Shown here one piece after another: positions 28,101-36,427 of a stretch of DNA of 64,000 bases. The stretch is taken from assembly GCA_964411125.1 (NCBI GenBank), contig CAYPJU010000026.1, positions 8,818 to 72,817 on the forward strand, read 5' to 3'. Numbering within the stretch: position 1 is the first letter of the stretch; the number at the start of each line of letters is the position of its first letter. Source of the stretch: JBFIHF01 sp964411125. Its GTDB lineage: Bacteria; Myxococcota_A; Bradymonadia; Bradymonadales; Bradymonadaceae. The translations under genes and the position numbers were made by a program. The notes under the pieces were generated by a model. That model was given only the letters and a program-made list of their open reading frames with translations, had not been told where the DNA came from and searched no databases.

Positions 28101-28911
28101 CGACGTCCCTCAGGTTGTCGCCGTCGGTGTCGACGTCGAAGTCGACACCGCACGCGTCTCCCTGGCCGTCGTTGTCCGTGTCCGCCTGATCGAAGTTCGC
28201 TACCGCCGGGCAGTTGTCGCAAGCATCGCCGACCGAGTCAGCGTCGGCGTCTTCCTGGTTCGGGTTGGGGACCAGGTAGCAGTTGTCGTCGAAGTCGGTG
28301 ATCGTGTCGTTGTCGGAGTCTGCGTTCGGGTCGACCGGACCCTCGCACACGTCGCCCGTCCCGTCACCGTCGGCGTCTTCCTGGCCGTCGTTCGAGACGG
28401 TCGGGCAGTTGTCGCACGCGTCGCCGACGCGGTCGCCGTCGATGTCTCCCTGATCGACGTTCGCGTCGTCCACGCAGTTGTCGAACGGGTCGCGGATCGT
28501 GTCGCCGTCCGCATCGCCCCACAGCGCGCACGCATCACCGACCCCATCGTCGTCGGCGTCTTCCTGGAAACGGTTGGCTATCTCGACGCAGTTGTCGCAG
28601 GCGTCCCCGATACCGTCGCGATCTCGGTCGTTCTGGCTCGGGTTGTCGTCGCAGGCACAGTTGTCGCGGCGGTTCCGGACCCCGTCACCGTCGTCGTCTC
28701 CCGAAGGATCCACCCAGCCACACGTGCCGTTCTGGTTCCCGTTGTTGCCCCCGCTGGCGTCGTCGCCATCGCCGCCACCATCGACGGAACCGTTGTTCTC
28801 GGTCCCGGCGTCCGAGCCGCCGTTGTTGTCGCCACTGCCGACGGGGTCGCCGCCGCACGCAGCGATCGTCAGAGCAAGGAGACCTACCAAGATGCGCGTC
28901 GCGCTCTTCAT
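25186..28911 (-). CDS. Giant lipoprotein: TSP3 repeats, VWA domain and eleven MopE-like metal-binding motifs
   Basis: The product has 1241 residues. The start at 28911 gives a lipoprotein signal (LALTIAAC, Cys19) followed by an Asn/Gly/Asp-rich linker. About 20 TSP3-type units (DNCP-x-V-A-N-x-x-Q-x-D-x-D-G-D-x-x-G-D-A-C-D) fill about residues 75-645. A VWA domain follows with the MIDAS motif DTSGSM at 664-669 and a later D-G-A-P loop. From about 955 to the end, eleven copies of C-(D/G)-x-x-(D)-x-D-C-D-(G/N)-x-x-D-(E/D)-x-C recur, each separated by a short C-I-P spacer. This is the MopE-like motif, linked to copper or calcium binding in other proteins. It is likely anchored in the outer membrane and metal-loaded outside the cell. 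Confidence 0.9.
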   Translation of the reverse strand: MKSATRILVGLLALTIAACGGDPVGSGDNNGGSDAGTENNGSVDGGGDGDDASGGNNGNQNGTCGWVDPSGDDDGDGVRNRRDNCACDDNPSQNDRDRDGIGDACDNCVEIANRFQEDADDDGVGDACALWGDADGDTIRDPFDNCVDDANVDQGDIDGDRVGDACDNCPTVSNDGQEDADGDGTGDVCEGPVDPNADSDNDTITDFDDNCYLVPNPNQEDADADSVGDACDNCPAVANFDQADTDNDGQGDACGVDFDVDTDGDNLRDVEDNCPMVANPAQTDTDGDLVGDDCDNCVDVANASQADADGDGVGDECDGLTNPDGDDDGDGTRNFDDNCPTVANPGQADADGDRVGDACDNCTGIANANQADADNNGTGDACEGAANPDGDDDGDGTRNAIDNCPMLANPAQLDTDFDGVGNDCDNCANVANSSQADADNNGVGDACEGLADPSGDADGDNVSNGSDNCPTVANPTQVDADGDTLGNACDNCPNVANGSQTDTDGDGVGDECEDGDGDGIADFEDNCPLLSNNAQTDTDGDSVGDACDNCPASANMSQLDANNNNIGDECENQYDQNRDTDGDGTADRFDNCRTIANANQADSDGDGVGNVCDNCPNVPNYNQDDVDNDNVGDACEALPNGTPICNTNDVQASRIKPSLYFLLDTSGSMCQQNDNDCNRGEGPNRLDTMLDALDSLADNTNLLTDFNVGIGEFGNCTLTELLDLSLNTTASTFKNSYANLDADGNTPTGPAVNQVRTGGLLEIPGDPNPTREKRIVIITDGAPTTTCNQSSDNSVDYTEDQIAAALGADYPTFVVGFDNLSNSAQSNMQTFAVAGGTNNPNDGSRNWFRVSSSNTQDLEDAISTIANLSIGCDVQLNPQPGDDLARMRVTIVEGNNSTVVPKSNTNGWSLNTATNVVTLNGQACTNLNNAAAAASPGDVVGIQVEIACNSCVVSPEVCDYVDNDCDGTVDEGCNCGPEICGDGIDQDCDNVADDGCPSCIPSPEICGDGVDNDCDGQTDENCPPPGCIPSAEVCGDNTDNDCDGQTDEGCPVPGCIPSAEICGDNVDNDCDGQIDEGCPPPPGCIPLAEICDGQDNDCDNQVDEGCGTGGCIPASEKCDGIDNDCDNMIDEGCAVCMPRTEICDGRDNDCDGEVDEDCIDCPSFGPEICDGVDNDCDGMVDEGCGTGQCIPENEICDQIDNDCDGEIDEDCEDCPNGRNPETCDGIDNDCDGLVDEGCPDG

Positions 28912-29009
28912 ATCTACACCCACCAACTAGAGAGACAGCCCGCTTGCATCATTCCGATTTCCAACGGATTCGTCAATGATCGTCATGGAATTGACGGTCG
29001 GATGGCCCG

Positions 29010-30302
29010 CTATTCTTCTTCGGATCGCCACGATTCGAGCCGTCGCGCGATCTCCTCTTCGAACCCATTGTCCGACGGCGTGTAGTACCTCCGCCCGAGC
29101 AGGCGCTCCGGAAGGTAGTCGGCGACGACGAAGTTGCCCTCGAAGTTGTGCGGGTACTTGTAGCCTCGCCCCGCTCCCATCGCCCGGTGCAGCTTCGTCG
29201 GCGCGTTCACCAGGTGATCGGGGATCGGCAGGCTGCCGTGCTCCAGGACGTCTTTGCGAGCCTTGCCGTAAGCCGCGAACACCGCGTTCGACTTCGGAGC
29301 CGTCGCCAGATACGTCGCCGCCTGCGTCATCGGCAGCACCCCCTCCGGCATCCCCATGAAGCGAAACGCCTCCGTCGCGGTCATCGCCACTTGCAGCGCC
29401 AGGGGATCGGCGTTTCCGATGTCCTCGCTCGCGAAGATCACCATGCGCCGCAGGATGAAGAGAGGATCCTCGCCCCCCTCCAGCATCCGGATCATGTAGT
29501 GCAGCGCGGCGTCGGGATCGGAGCCGCGCATGCTCTTGATGAATGCGCTGACCGTCTTGTAGTGCTCCTCGCCGGCCTTGTCGTACCGGACGACCTTCCG
29601 CTGGACCGCCTCTTCGACATCGCCGCGCTCGATGATTTCGCGGCCCGCCGCGGTCACGCGGTCCGCGGCGACCTCCAGCGCGTTCAGCGCAGTACGCGCA
29701 TCTCCCTCGGCGGCGTCGACGATCGTCTCGCGCGCTTCGCGCTGCAGACCGAGCTCGAGCTTTCCCAGCCCACGGTCACCATCGGCGAGCGCGCGGTCGA
29801 CGATCACGCCGATGCTGTCGTCGCTGAGCGCCTCGAGCGTGAGGACCCGACAGCGCGACAGGAGCGCCGAGTTCACTTCGAACGACGGGGTCTCGGTGGT
29901 CGCACCGATCAACGTCAGCGTCCCGTCCTCGACATGCGGCAACAGCGCGTCCTGCTGTGCCTTGTTGAACCTGTGGATCTCGTCGACGAAGAGGATCAGC
30001 GGCCCCGGGAGCAACCTCCCCCGCTTCGCCCGCTGCGCCTGTTCTCGGATGTCCTTCACCCCCGCCGTCACCGCCGACAGGGTCACGAGCTCTCCCCGGA
30101 TCTCGTCGGCGAGCAGCCGGGCGAGGGTCGTCTTTCCCGAGCCGGGAGGGCCCCACAGGATGATGCTCGGCAGGCGGCCCCGCTTCAGTGCGTTGCGCAA
30201 GAACTTCCCCTCGTCGAGCAGATGACTCTGCCCGACGAAATCGTCCATGGTGCGCGGCCGCATCCGCTCGGCGAGCGGTGGGCGAGGCCGATCGGCTCTC
30301 AT
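29010..30302 (-). CDS. rarA: Replication-associated recombination protein A (AAA+ ATPase)
   Basis: The product has 430 residues, normal for RarA (MgsA/WRNIP1 family), which acts at stalled replication forks in the cytoplasm. It has Walker A GPPGSGKT (51-58), Walker B FVDEIHRFNK (105-114), sensor 1 IGATTETPSFEVNSALLSRC with the Arg finger, and the family-specific KSMRGSDPDAALHYMIRML and RRMVIFASEDIGNADP blocks. The C-terminus ends in the MGAGRGYKYPHNFEG stretch typical of RarA. It is the last gene of a probable operon with the rubredoxin-like protein (13-bp gap). Confidence 0.97.
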   Translation of the reverse strand: MRADRPRPPLAERMRPRTMDDFVGQSHLLDEGKFLRNALKRGRLPSIILWGPPGSGKTTLARLLADEIRGELVTLSAVTAGVKDIREQAQRAKRGRLLPGPLILFVDEIHRFNKAQQDALLPHVEDGTLTLIGATTETPSFEVNSALLSRCRVLTLEALSDDSIGVIVDRALADGDRGLGKLELGLQREARETIVDAAEGDARTALNALEVAADRVTAAGREIIERGDVEEAVQRKVVRYDKAGEEHYKTVSAFIKSMRGSDPDAALHYMIRMLEGGEDPLFILRRMVIFASEDIGNADPLALQVAMTATEAFRFMGMPEGVLPMTQAATYLATAPKSNAVFAAYGKARKDVLEHGSLPIPDHLVNAPTKLHRAMGAGRGYKYPHNFEGNFVVADYLPERLLGRRYYTPSDNGFEEEIARRLESWRSEEE

Positions 30303-30315
30303 GATGGGTGGGCGA

Positions 30316-30630
30316 TCAGTGATCGTCGCTCGGGTTCATGTTGTTGCCGGAGGCGGCGGGGAGGACCCGCCCGGCGACCCGATTCTTCTGGCGAACGCCG
30401 TTCTGCTGCATCAGCTCGAGCCGCAAAGCGCGGCAGTCGCGATGGTTGAACGGGACGTCGGGGTGCGTGGTGCGCACTTCCTGTTCGATGTGCTGCGGGA
30501 TGTCGATGAAGGCGGTCTTGTAGCTCTCGCACACCGGGCACTCCATCTTCGGCTGCCCGCCTTCGTACGTGAACCCGCACGTCGTGCACGTCCACAACAT
30601 CGCCTGCATGTATCGTCCGAAATCGCTCAT
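30316..30630 (-). CDS. Rubredoxin-like small metal-binding protein
   Basis: The product has 104 residues. Four cysteines in two CxxC pairs, C15-T-T-C18 and C31-P-V-C34, sit in the context WTCTTCGFTYEG and MECPVCES, as in rubredoxin and the C-terminal domain of rubrerythrin. It should bind one iron or zinc. The remaining 70 residues are basic and helical and have no recognised family; a full rubrerythrin di-iron domain is absent. It lies between the four-repeat helical protein (17-bp gap upstream) and rarA (13-bp gap). A redox or zinc role is plausible but unproven. Confidence 0.8.
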   Translation of the reverse strand: MSDFGRYMQAMLWTCTTCGFTYEGGQPKMECPVCESYKTAFIDIPQHIEQEVRTTHPDVPFNHRDCRALRLELMQQNGVRQKNRVAGRVLPAASGNNMNPSDDH

Positions 30631-30647
30631 TTGGTCTCTACCCCGGT

Positions 30648-31739
30648 TCAGGCGGCGCCTTTCGCCTCGGCGATTCTACGGTATTCGTCCTCGTACGTCG
30701 CCCACCGTTCTTCGACGATGGCGAGATTCTTCGCGTTGATGTCGAGGTCGATGTTGTCGTCGATCTCGCGCATCTGAAGGGCGACGTCGCGCAACTGGTC
30801 GCAGAGTTTGCTCATCAGATCGAGATCGCGCGTTCGGCGCTCCTTGCCAGCGAACTCCTTGCCGTATTCGGCGAAGACGTCGTTCGCGGCGCCCCCGAGG
30901 GCCCCGGCGAGGTCGCGAACCGCCGTCTCTTTTCGAACCTTGCGAATCTCCTCGAGCTCGCTTCGGTAGAGCTCCAGGTTCTGCTGGACCGTGCTGATGT
31001 TGTTGTCGTTCATCTGCGAACGGAAGTTGTTGTCGCGGAGCTCACGCATCTCCTCCTGATATTCTTCGAGGTTGGAGATCATGCGAGCGAGAAGGCCGGG
31101 GCGGCGCGACGCGCGCGACTTGCCCGCGAAGTGGTCGCGGTAGAGCGCGAACTGAGCATTCGCGAGCTGCGCCAGCCGGTTCGCGACGTCTTCCTGCGTA
31201 CCGACCGTCTGGGCGCGGGCGATGTTCGTCACCTCGTCGCGGTAGAGGCCGAGCTGCTGCCGGACGGTCTGCAGATCCTGACGGCTGTTCGCCGCGCCCT
31301 GCTCCACCAACGACTGCATTCGTTTCTCGAGCCCTTCGAGCTCGCCCACCATCTCGTGGAGCAGCATCCGGTCACGCGTCGAGCGATCCTTGCCCGCGAA
31401 ATGGCGACGGTATGCGTCGAACACCCGATTCGCGCGCTGCGCGAGGAGGGCGCCCTGCACGCCGAGGGGGTCTTTCTTGGCCTCGGTGATGAGGCCGCGC
31501 TCGTTCTGGTAGCGATCGAGGTTCTCGGTCGCCGTCTCGATGAAAGCCAGCACCGCCGGGTTGCGGTCGCCGTTCATCAGCGTTCGCGCGTCGTCGACGA
31601 CACCGTCGAGATCGGTGATCAACTTCTCCAGGAGATCGAGGTCGCGCGTGGGGCGCGGCTTCCCGGCGAAGTTCGAAGCGTAGGTTTGGTAGACCGAGTC
31701 GGCGCGGTCTTGAAGGTCGGAGAGTTTTGGCTTGCTCAT
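30648..31739 (-). CDS. Protein of four tandem 90-residue helical repeats
   Basis: The product has 363 residues with no signal peptide or membrane segment. Four units recur with the core Y-x-x-x-F-A-G-K-x-R-x-(T/S)-R-(D/R)-x-x-L-(L/M). The F-A-G-K block falls at residues 24, 114, 204 and 296, spacings of 90, 90 and 92. Each unit then continues with a long heptad-rich helix ending near an L-x-x-Y-(R/Q) segment, so the protein is probably an elongated helical bundle or coiled coil. I do not recognise the family. It is followed at 17 bp by the rubredoxin-like gene and then rarA, so the three may be one transcript. A structural or scaffold role is my inference. Confidence 0.85.
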   Translation of the reverse strand: MSKPKLSDLQDRADSVYQTYASNFAGKPRPTRDLDLLEKLITDLDGVVDDARTLMNGDRNPAVLAFIETATENLDRYQNERGLITEAKKDPLGVQGALLAQRANRVFDAYRRHFAGKDRSTRDRMLLHEMVGELEGLEKRMQSLVEQGAANSRQDLQTVRQQLGLYRDEVTNIARAQTVGTQEDVANRLAQLANAQFALYRDHFAGKSRASRRPGLLARMISNLEEYQEEMRELRDNNFRSQMNDNNISTVQQNLELYRSELEEIRKVRKETAVRDLAGALGGAANDVFAEYGKEFAGKERRTRDLDLMSKLCDQLRDVALQMREIDDNIDLDINAKNLAIVEERWATYEDEYRRIAEAKGAA

Positions 31740-31847
31740 TGGGATCCTCTTAGACAGTGGCAGGGCTATATCGCGTTCCGCGCTTCGTCACAACCGATCA
31801 CGGCGCGCAGCTTTTGATTCGTCGCCCCCAAACCCCGGGAACCGCCG

Positions 31848-32696
31848 TCAGTATTTCTCGCCCCGAAGTTCTGGCCGCGGGATGACGAACGAACGCGACA
31901 CATCCGGGGCGAGATCGAGGTCGTGCACCCGGTACTGGTGCAGGGTGCGCTCCCCTCCCGGTTCGTCGACGGTCCCCATCTTTCGGGCGACGACGAAACC
32001 TCCCGTCTCGGTGAGCTCCTCGTACGCCATGATCCCCACCATCCAATCGCCGTAGTCTCGGATCGTGTACTGCAGCCAGGCGAGTCGATTGGTGTCGGGA
32101 TCGATCCAGGCGACATACTGGTCGACATCGTCGCGCGGAGCATCGTCTCCCCAGGTCAGGAAGACGCGCTCGTAGTGCTTCCCCTCCACTACCTTCGGTT
32201 CGATTCTGTAGACCGTCGTCGCCTCGACGAGCCTGAACGGCGCCTCGATGAAGTACGAGGTCGTGGGGATCCAGAACTTGATCCTGTCGTCGTCGTCGAA
32301 CTCCGGCTCGCCCCCCTTTTCCACCGTGTAAGTTCGCCAGTTCTGAAGCCCCCAATCGGGCTCCTCCTCCTCGAGGAAGTGGATGCGTCCGGAGTCCTTC
32401 CCCGGAACGAACGTGATCTCGAACGGGGTGCCGTTCGACGGCCATGGGCCCGCGACCGTATGCATCAGTGGTTTCCAGTGATCGGAGACGGTCGCACGGA
32501 CGACGTCCTGCCGCAGCCACGCATCTCGCCCACCATGCGCATCGGCGAGCCCCGCGAGGAGGGCCCGCCCTTGCGCTTCGGCGCCGTCGAGCGGGGGTGC
32601 CTCGGGGCGCAAGTCCGCGGTGGCGCAACCCAGCGAAAGGCAGACCGCCGAAGCGAGGAGCAATCCCATCAGACGATGGTAGGAGATGACGTGCAT
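31848..32696 (-). CDS. Putative outer-membrane lipoprotein of unknown function
   Basis: The product has 282 residues. The start at 32696 has a GAGGA site and gives a lipoprotein signal (SAVCLSLGC, Cys24). After a helical segment ALLAGLADAHGGRDAW, the rest is rich in beta strands with many aromatic residues (HWKP, NWRTYTVEKG, DQYVAWIDPDTNRLAWLQY). The A-H-G-G-x-x-A-W opening and the beta-rich body recall LolA/LolB-like or DUF6503-type envelope proteins that bind hydrophobic ligands, but no single family is secure. It lies 108 bp upstream of the four-repeat protein on the same strand and may or may not share its transcript. Confidence 0.75.
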   Translation of the reverse strand: MHVISYHRLMGLLLASAVCLSLGCATADLRPEAPPLDGAEAQGRALLAGLADAHGGRDAWLRQDVVRATVSDHWKPLMHTVAGPWPSNGTPFEITFVPGKDSGRIHFLEEEEPDWGLQNWRTYTVEKGGEPEFDDDDRIKFWIPTTSYFIEAPFRLVEATTVYRIEPKVVEGKHYERVFLTWGDDAPRDDVDQYVAWIDPDTNRLAWLQYTIRDYGDWMVGIMAYEELTETGGFVVARKMGTVDEPGGERTLHQYRVHDLDLAPDVSRSFVIPRPELRGEKY

Positions 32697-32829
32697 GGAG
32701 TCCTCGTACCGGAGCATGGTCGGTCGATGTCCGGGTTCAACGAATAGTTTCGAAGCGTCGCGTTGGCCATCGCTTTCTGGTGTGAAAGATTGCCTCGAAT
32801 CGAATCGCCCCCGACTCCCCCGGACCGAA

Positions 32830-34290
<1,461 letters not shown>

Positions 34291-34327
34291 GGCGGCGAGT
34301 GTTGCGCGGCGGGGGCTTCGGAGGCGT

Positions 34328-34660
34328 TCACGCCTCCTCGACGAGCTCCTGTGCCGCCTCCATCGCTTCGTCTCCCGCCCGCTGAGCACGCGAGCGGAGG
34401 TCTTCGAGGCGGTGGACGATCTCGGTGCGTGTCTCTTCTCCGCGACGGGGCGCGAAGAGAAGGCCGAGGACAGCGCCGGCGGCGACTCCGACCCCGAAGA
34501 TACCGAGCGCCGGAAGGAGCACGTCCTGTGTCGACCGCTTGTGCTGGAGCCCGAGACGGTCGAGGACGCGCTGGGCCGCGGAATCGTAGCCGGAGCTCAT
34601 ACTGCCCTGAGCTTCGGAGAGGATGTCCTGTGCATTTTCGAGCAGACGACTGATGTCCAT
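34328..34660 (-). CDS. YtxH-domain membrane protein
   Basis: The product has 110 residues. The start at 34660 has a strong AAGGAG site. The mid-protein helix at about 48-70 (LPALGIFGVGVAAGAVLGLLF), ending in A-P-R-R-G-E-E-T-R, is the YtxH (general stress protein) signature: a membrane helix followed by a positively charged turn and an amphipathic helix. The flanks are helical and charged. It is likely a single-pass inner-membrane protein with a stress-related role that is not defined. It is divergent from mtnP. Confidence 0.85.
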   Translation of the reverse strand: MDISRLLENAQDILSEAQGSMSSGYDSAAQRVLDRLGLQHKRSTQDVLLPALGIFGVGVAAGAVLGLLFAPRRGEETRTEIVHRLEDLRSRAQRAGDEAMEAAQELVEEA

Positions 34661-34757
34661 GGGGTGCTCCTTCGATCGGGCAGGTGTGTGCATTCGTTGC
34701 AGATAGCGTGGGATCGGAACCGGGGTCTGTCAAACGGCCAACCACCGAAAAGCGACG

Positions 34758-34786
34758 TTGTCTGAGCCTGCGCATCGCAGTATGAC
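34758..34786 (+). promoter_or_regulatory. Sigma-70-like promoter of mtnP
   Basis: TTGTCT (34758-34763) and TATGAC (34781-34786) are separated by exactly 17 bp. Each hexamer matches four of six consensus bases. The predicted leader is about 27 nt and carries the AAAGGA ribosome site of mtnP. I see no SAM riboswitch fold in this short leader. Confidence 0.5.
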
Positions 34787-34819
34787 TCGGTGCGAACGTC
34801 CCCGAGAAAGGAACGAGCG

Positions 34820-35686
34820 ATGCAGGAAGCGATCAAGATTGGAGTCATTGGCGGCAGTGGTCTATACGACCTGGAGAACCTCGAGGTCGTGGAAGAGCGC
34901 GAGATCGACACGCCTTACGGCAAACCGAGCGCGCCTCTCACGATTGGAAAGATGGGCGATCGCCTCGTCGCGTTCATCCCGCGCCACGGCGCCCATCACC
35001 AGTACAACCCTTCGACCGTACCGTACCGGGCCAACATCTGGGCCCTGAAGTCGGTCGGCGTCTTCTGGATCGTCGCGGTGAACGCCGTCGGCTCACTTCG
35101 GGAGGAGATCGCGCCGGGTGACTTCTGCGTCCCGGACAACATCATCGACAAGACCTACCGACGGCCGAACACGATGTTCGACGAACTGGCGGTCCACGTG
35201 AACCTGGGGCGTCCCTTCCACCCGATGCTGCGGAAAGTCCTGGTCGACGCCACCCGCGCCGAAGGGATCGACGTCCACGACGGCGGCACCTACGTCTGCA
35301 TGGAAGGCCCCGCGTTCAGCACGGTCGCCGAATCGAACATGCACCGACAGTGGGGAGCGAGCCTCATCGGGATGACGGCGATGCCAGAGGCGCGTCTCGC
35401 CCGCGAAGCGGAGATGTGTTACGCCGCGATCTCGCTGCCGACCGACTACGATGTCTGGTACGAATCCGACCACGTCGACATCAACGAAGTCTTCGCCGTC
35501 TTCGGTCGCAACATCGCGAACGTGAAGCGCGTCCTCGCCCGCGCGATCCGCGAGATTCCTCTCGATCGCGAAGAGGAGTGCGACGCCCGCAACGCCTTGC
35601 AGTACGCGATCGTGACGAAACCCGAAGGAGTCGGACAGTGGACCCGCGACAACCTGGGACTGCTCCTCGACAAATACGGAATCTGA
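34820..35686 (+). CDS. mtnP: S-methyl-5'-thioadenosine phosphorylase
   Basis: The product has 288 residues, normal for MTAP. It phosphorolyses methylthioadenosine to adenine and methylthioribose-1-phosphate, the substrate of MtnA. Family marks are IGVIGGSGLYDLENL at the N-terminus, the phosphate-binding PRHGAHHQYNPSTVPYRAN, the CMEGPAFSTVAESNMHRQWG block, the purine-binding GMTAMPEA, and the PTDYDVWYE segment that is typical of MTAP rather than of other purine phosphorylases. The start at 34820 has an AAAGGA site. Its partner mtnA lies 22 kb away in the gat operon. Confidence 0.95.
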   Translation: MQEAIKIGVIGGSGLYDLENLEVVEEREIDTPYGKPSAPLTIGKMGDRLVAFIPRHGAHHQYNPSTVPYRANIWALKSVGVFWIVAVNAVGSLREEIAPGDFCVPDNIIDKTYRRPNTMFDELAVHVNLGRPFHPMLRKVLVDATRAEGIDVHDGGTYVCMEGPAFSTVAESNMHRQWGASLIGMTAMPEARLAREAEMCYAAISLPTDYDVWYESDHVDINEVFAVFGRNIANVKRVLARAIREIPLDREEECDARNALQYAIVTKPEGVGQWTRDNLGLLLDKYGI

Positions 35687-35759
35687 TAGTTTCCCACATC
35701 GCGGTTGCCGCCGGGTACCGGGTGAGTAGGTTCTGGGAAAAATCTGCACGATCTTTTTC

Positions 35760-35766
35760 GGAACTT
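35760..35766 (+). promoter_or_regulatory. ECF-type -35 box (GGAACTT) before the zinc anti-sigma-like gene
   Basis: GGAACTT is the classic -35 of RpoE-like ECF sigma factors. It lies 87 bp upstream of a small gene with an anti-sigma zinc motif, which would fit autoregulation. A matching -10 at the usual 16-17 bp is not clear (GACGC follows), so the call is tentative. Confidence 0.3.
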
Positions 35767-35852
35767 GAATCGTCACCGTCGACGACGCATCCTAGGGTCC
35801 GAAGCACGCAGGCGATGGAGCCAACAGAGGCTCCAAGTTGGCGGGAGAGTGC

Positions 35853-36098
35853 ATGAAACGAAAAACCGACTGTCCTGAAATGATGGACCTGCTCGTCGAC
35901 TACCTCGAAGGCGAGCTCGACGAAAAGGCGCAGAAACACCTCGAGTTCCACCTGGAACTGTGCCCTCCCTGCTTGAACTTCCTCGAGTCGTACAAGACTA
36001 CCAACAAGGTGTGTCGCGGTGCCCTCGAGAAGAACATGCCCACCGAGCTCAAGTCGAGCCTCAAGACCTTCCTCAAATCCAAATGCGGTTGTGAATAG
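35853..36098 (+). CDS. Small zinc-finger protein of the anti-sigma (ZAS/zf-HC2) type
   Basis: The product has 81 residues. The start at 35853 has a GGGAGAG site. The core C7...H33-x3-C37-x2-C40 is the zinc-associated anti-sigma motif (His-x3-Cys-x2-Cys preceded by a Cys), and the helix before it (MMDLLVDYLEGELDEKAQKHLE) matches the zf-HC2 layout. Three more cysteines occur at 54, 78 and 80. There is no membrane segment, so it is a soluble anti-sigma-like protein. No ECF sigma gene is adjacent, so its partner is unknown. Confidence 0.8.
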   Translation: MKRKTDCPEMMDLLVDYLEGELDEKAQKHLEFHLELCPPCLNFLESYKTTNKVCRGALEKNMPTELKSSLKTFLKSKCGCE

Positions 36099-36166
36099 CG
36101 GAGCGCGATGAAATCGCGCCCCCGACGGGAATGAACGTCCCCCGGGCGAACGTCCCCCCGTCCCCC

Positions 36167-36421
36167 CCCCGCGCTTACGCGCGGGGCTAAGCCGCTGCGC
36201 GGCATGCCCGCTTACGCGGGCGAGTACGTTCGAGAGTCGTGAAGCGGAATGGGGCGTAGCAGCTCGTCCGGCCAGCCCCCCACGGAATCGAGACGGGGGA
36301 ATCGGACCGAGCGTGGCGGGCCTGGTTTCGAGCGATGATGCGTCGGAGCGACGCAGGCGTAGCAGCTCGTCCGGCCAGCCCCCCACGGAATCGGAGACGG
36401 GAGATTCCCCCGTCTCCGATT
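36167..36421. repeat. Cluster of TTAC-loop hairpins and a 38-bp direct repeat
   Basis: Two hairpins share the same TTAC loop: CCCCGCGC/GCGCGGGG at 36167-36186 and GCCCGC/GCGGGC at 36206-36221. A 38-bp segment at 36253-36290 is repeated exactly at 36356-36393. A further 13-bp-stem hairpin lies at 36389-36421. The cluster occupies most of the 329-bp gap between the zinc protein and the TSP3/VWA lipoprotein gene. No gene is visible in this gap. Confidence 0.75.
36389..36421 (-). terminator. Probable terminator hairpin of the TSP3/VWA lipoprotein gene
   Basis: A 13-bp perfect stem (AATCGGAGACGGG/CCCGTCTCCGATT) with a 7-nt loop begins 7 bp beyond the stop codon. There is no T tract, so it may work as a rho-independent-like or mRNA-stabilising hairpin. 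Confidence 0.5.
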
Positions 36422-36427
36422 CCCGAC

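Noticed and set aside
34660..34819. A possible SAM riboswitch upstream of mtnP.
   Set aside because: The predicted leader is only about 27 nt and shows no conserved SAM-aptamer helices.
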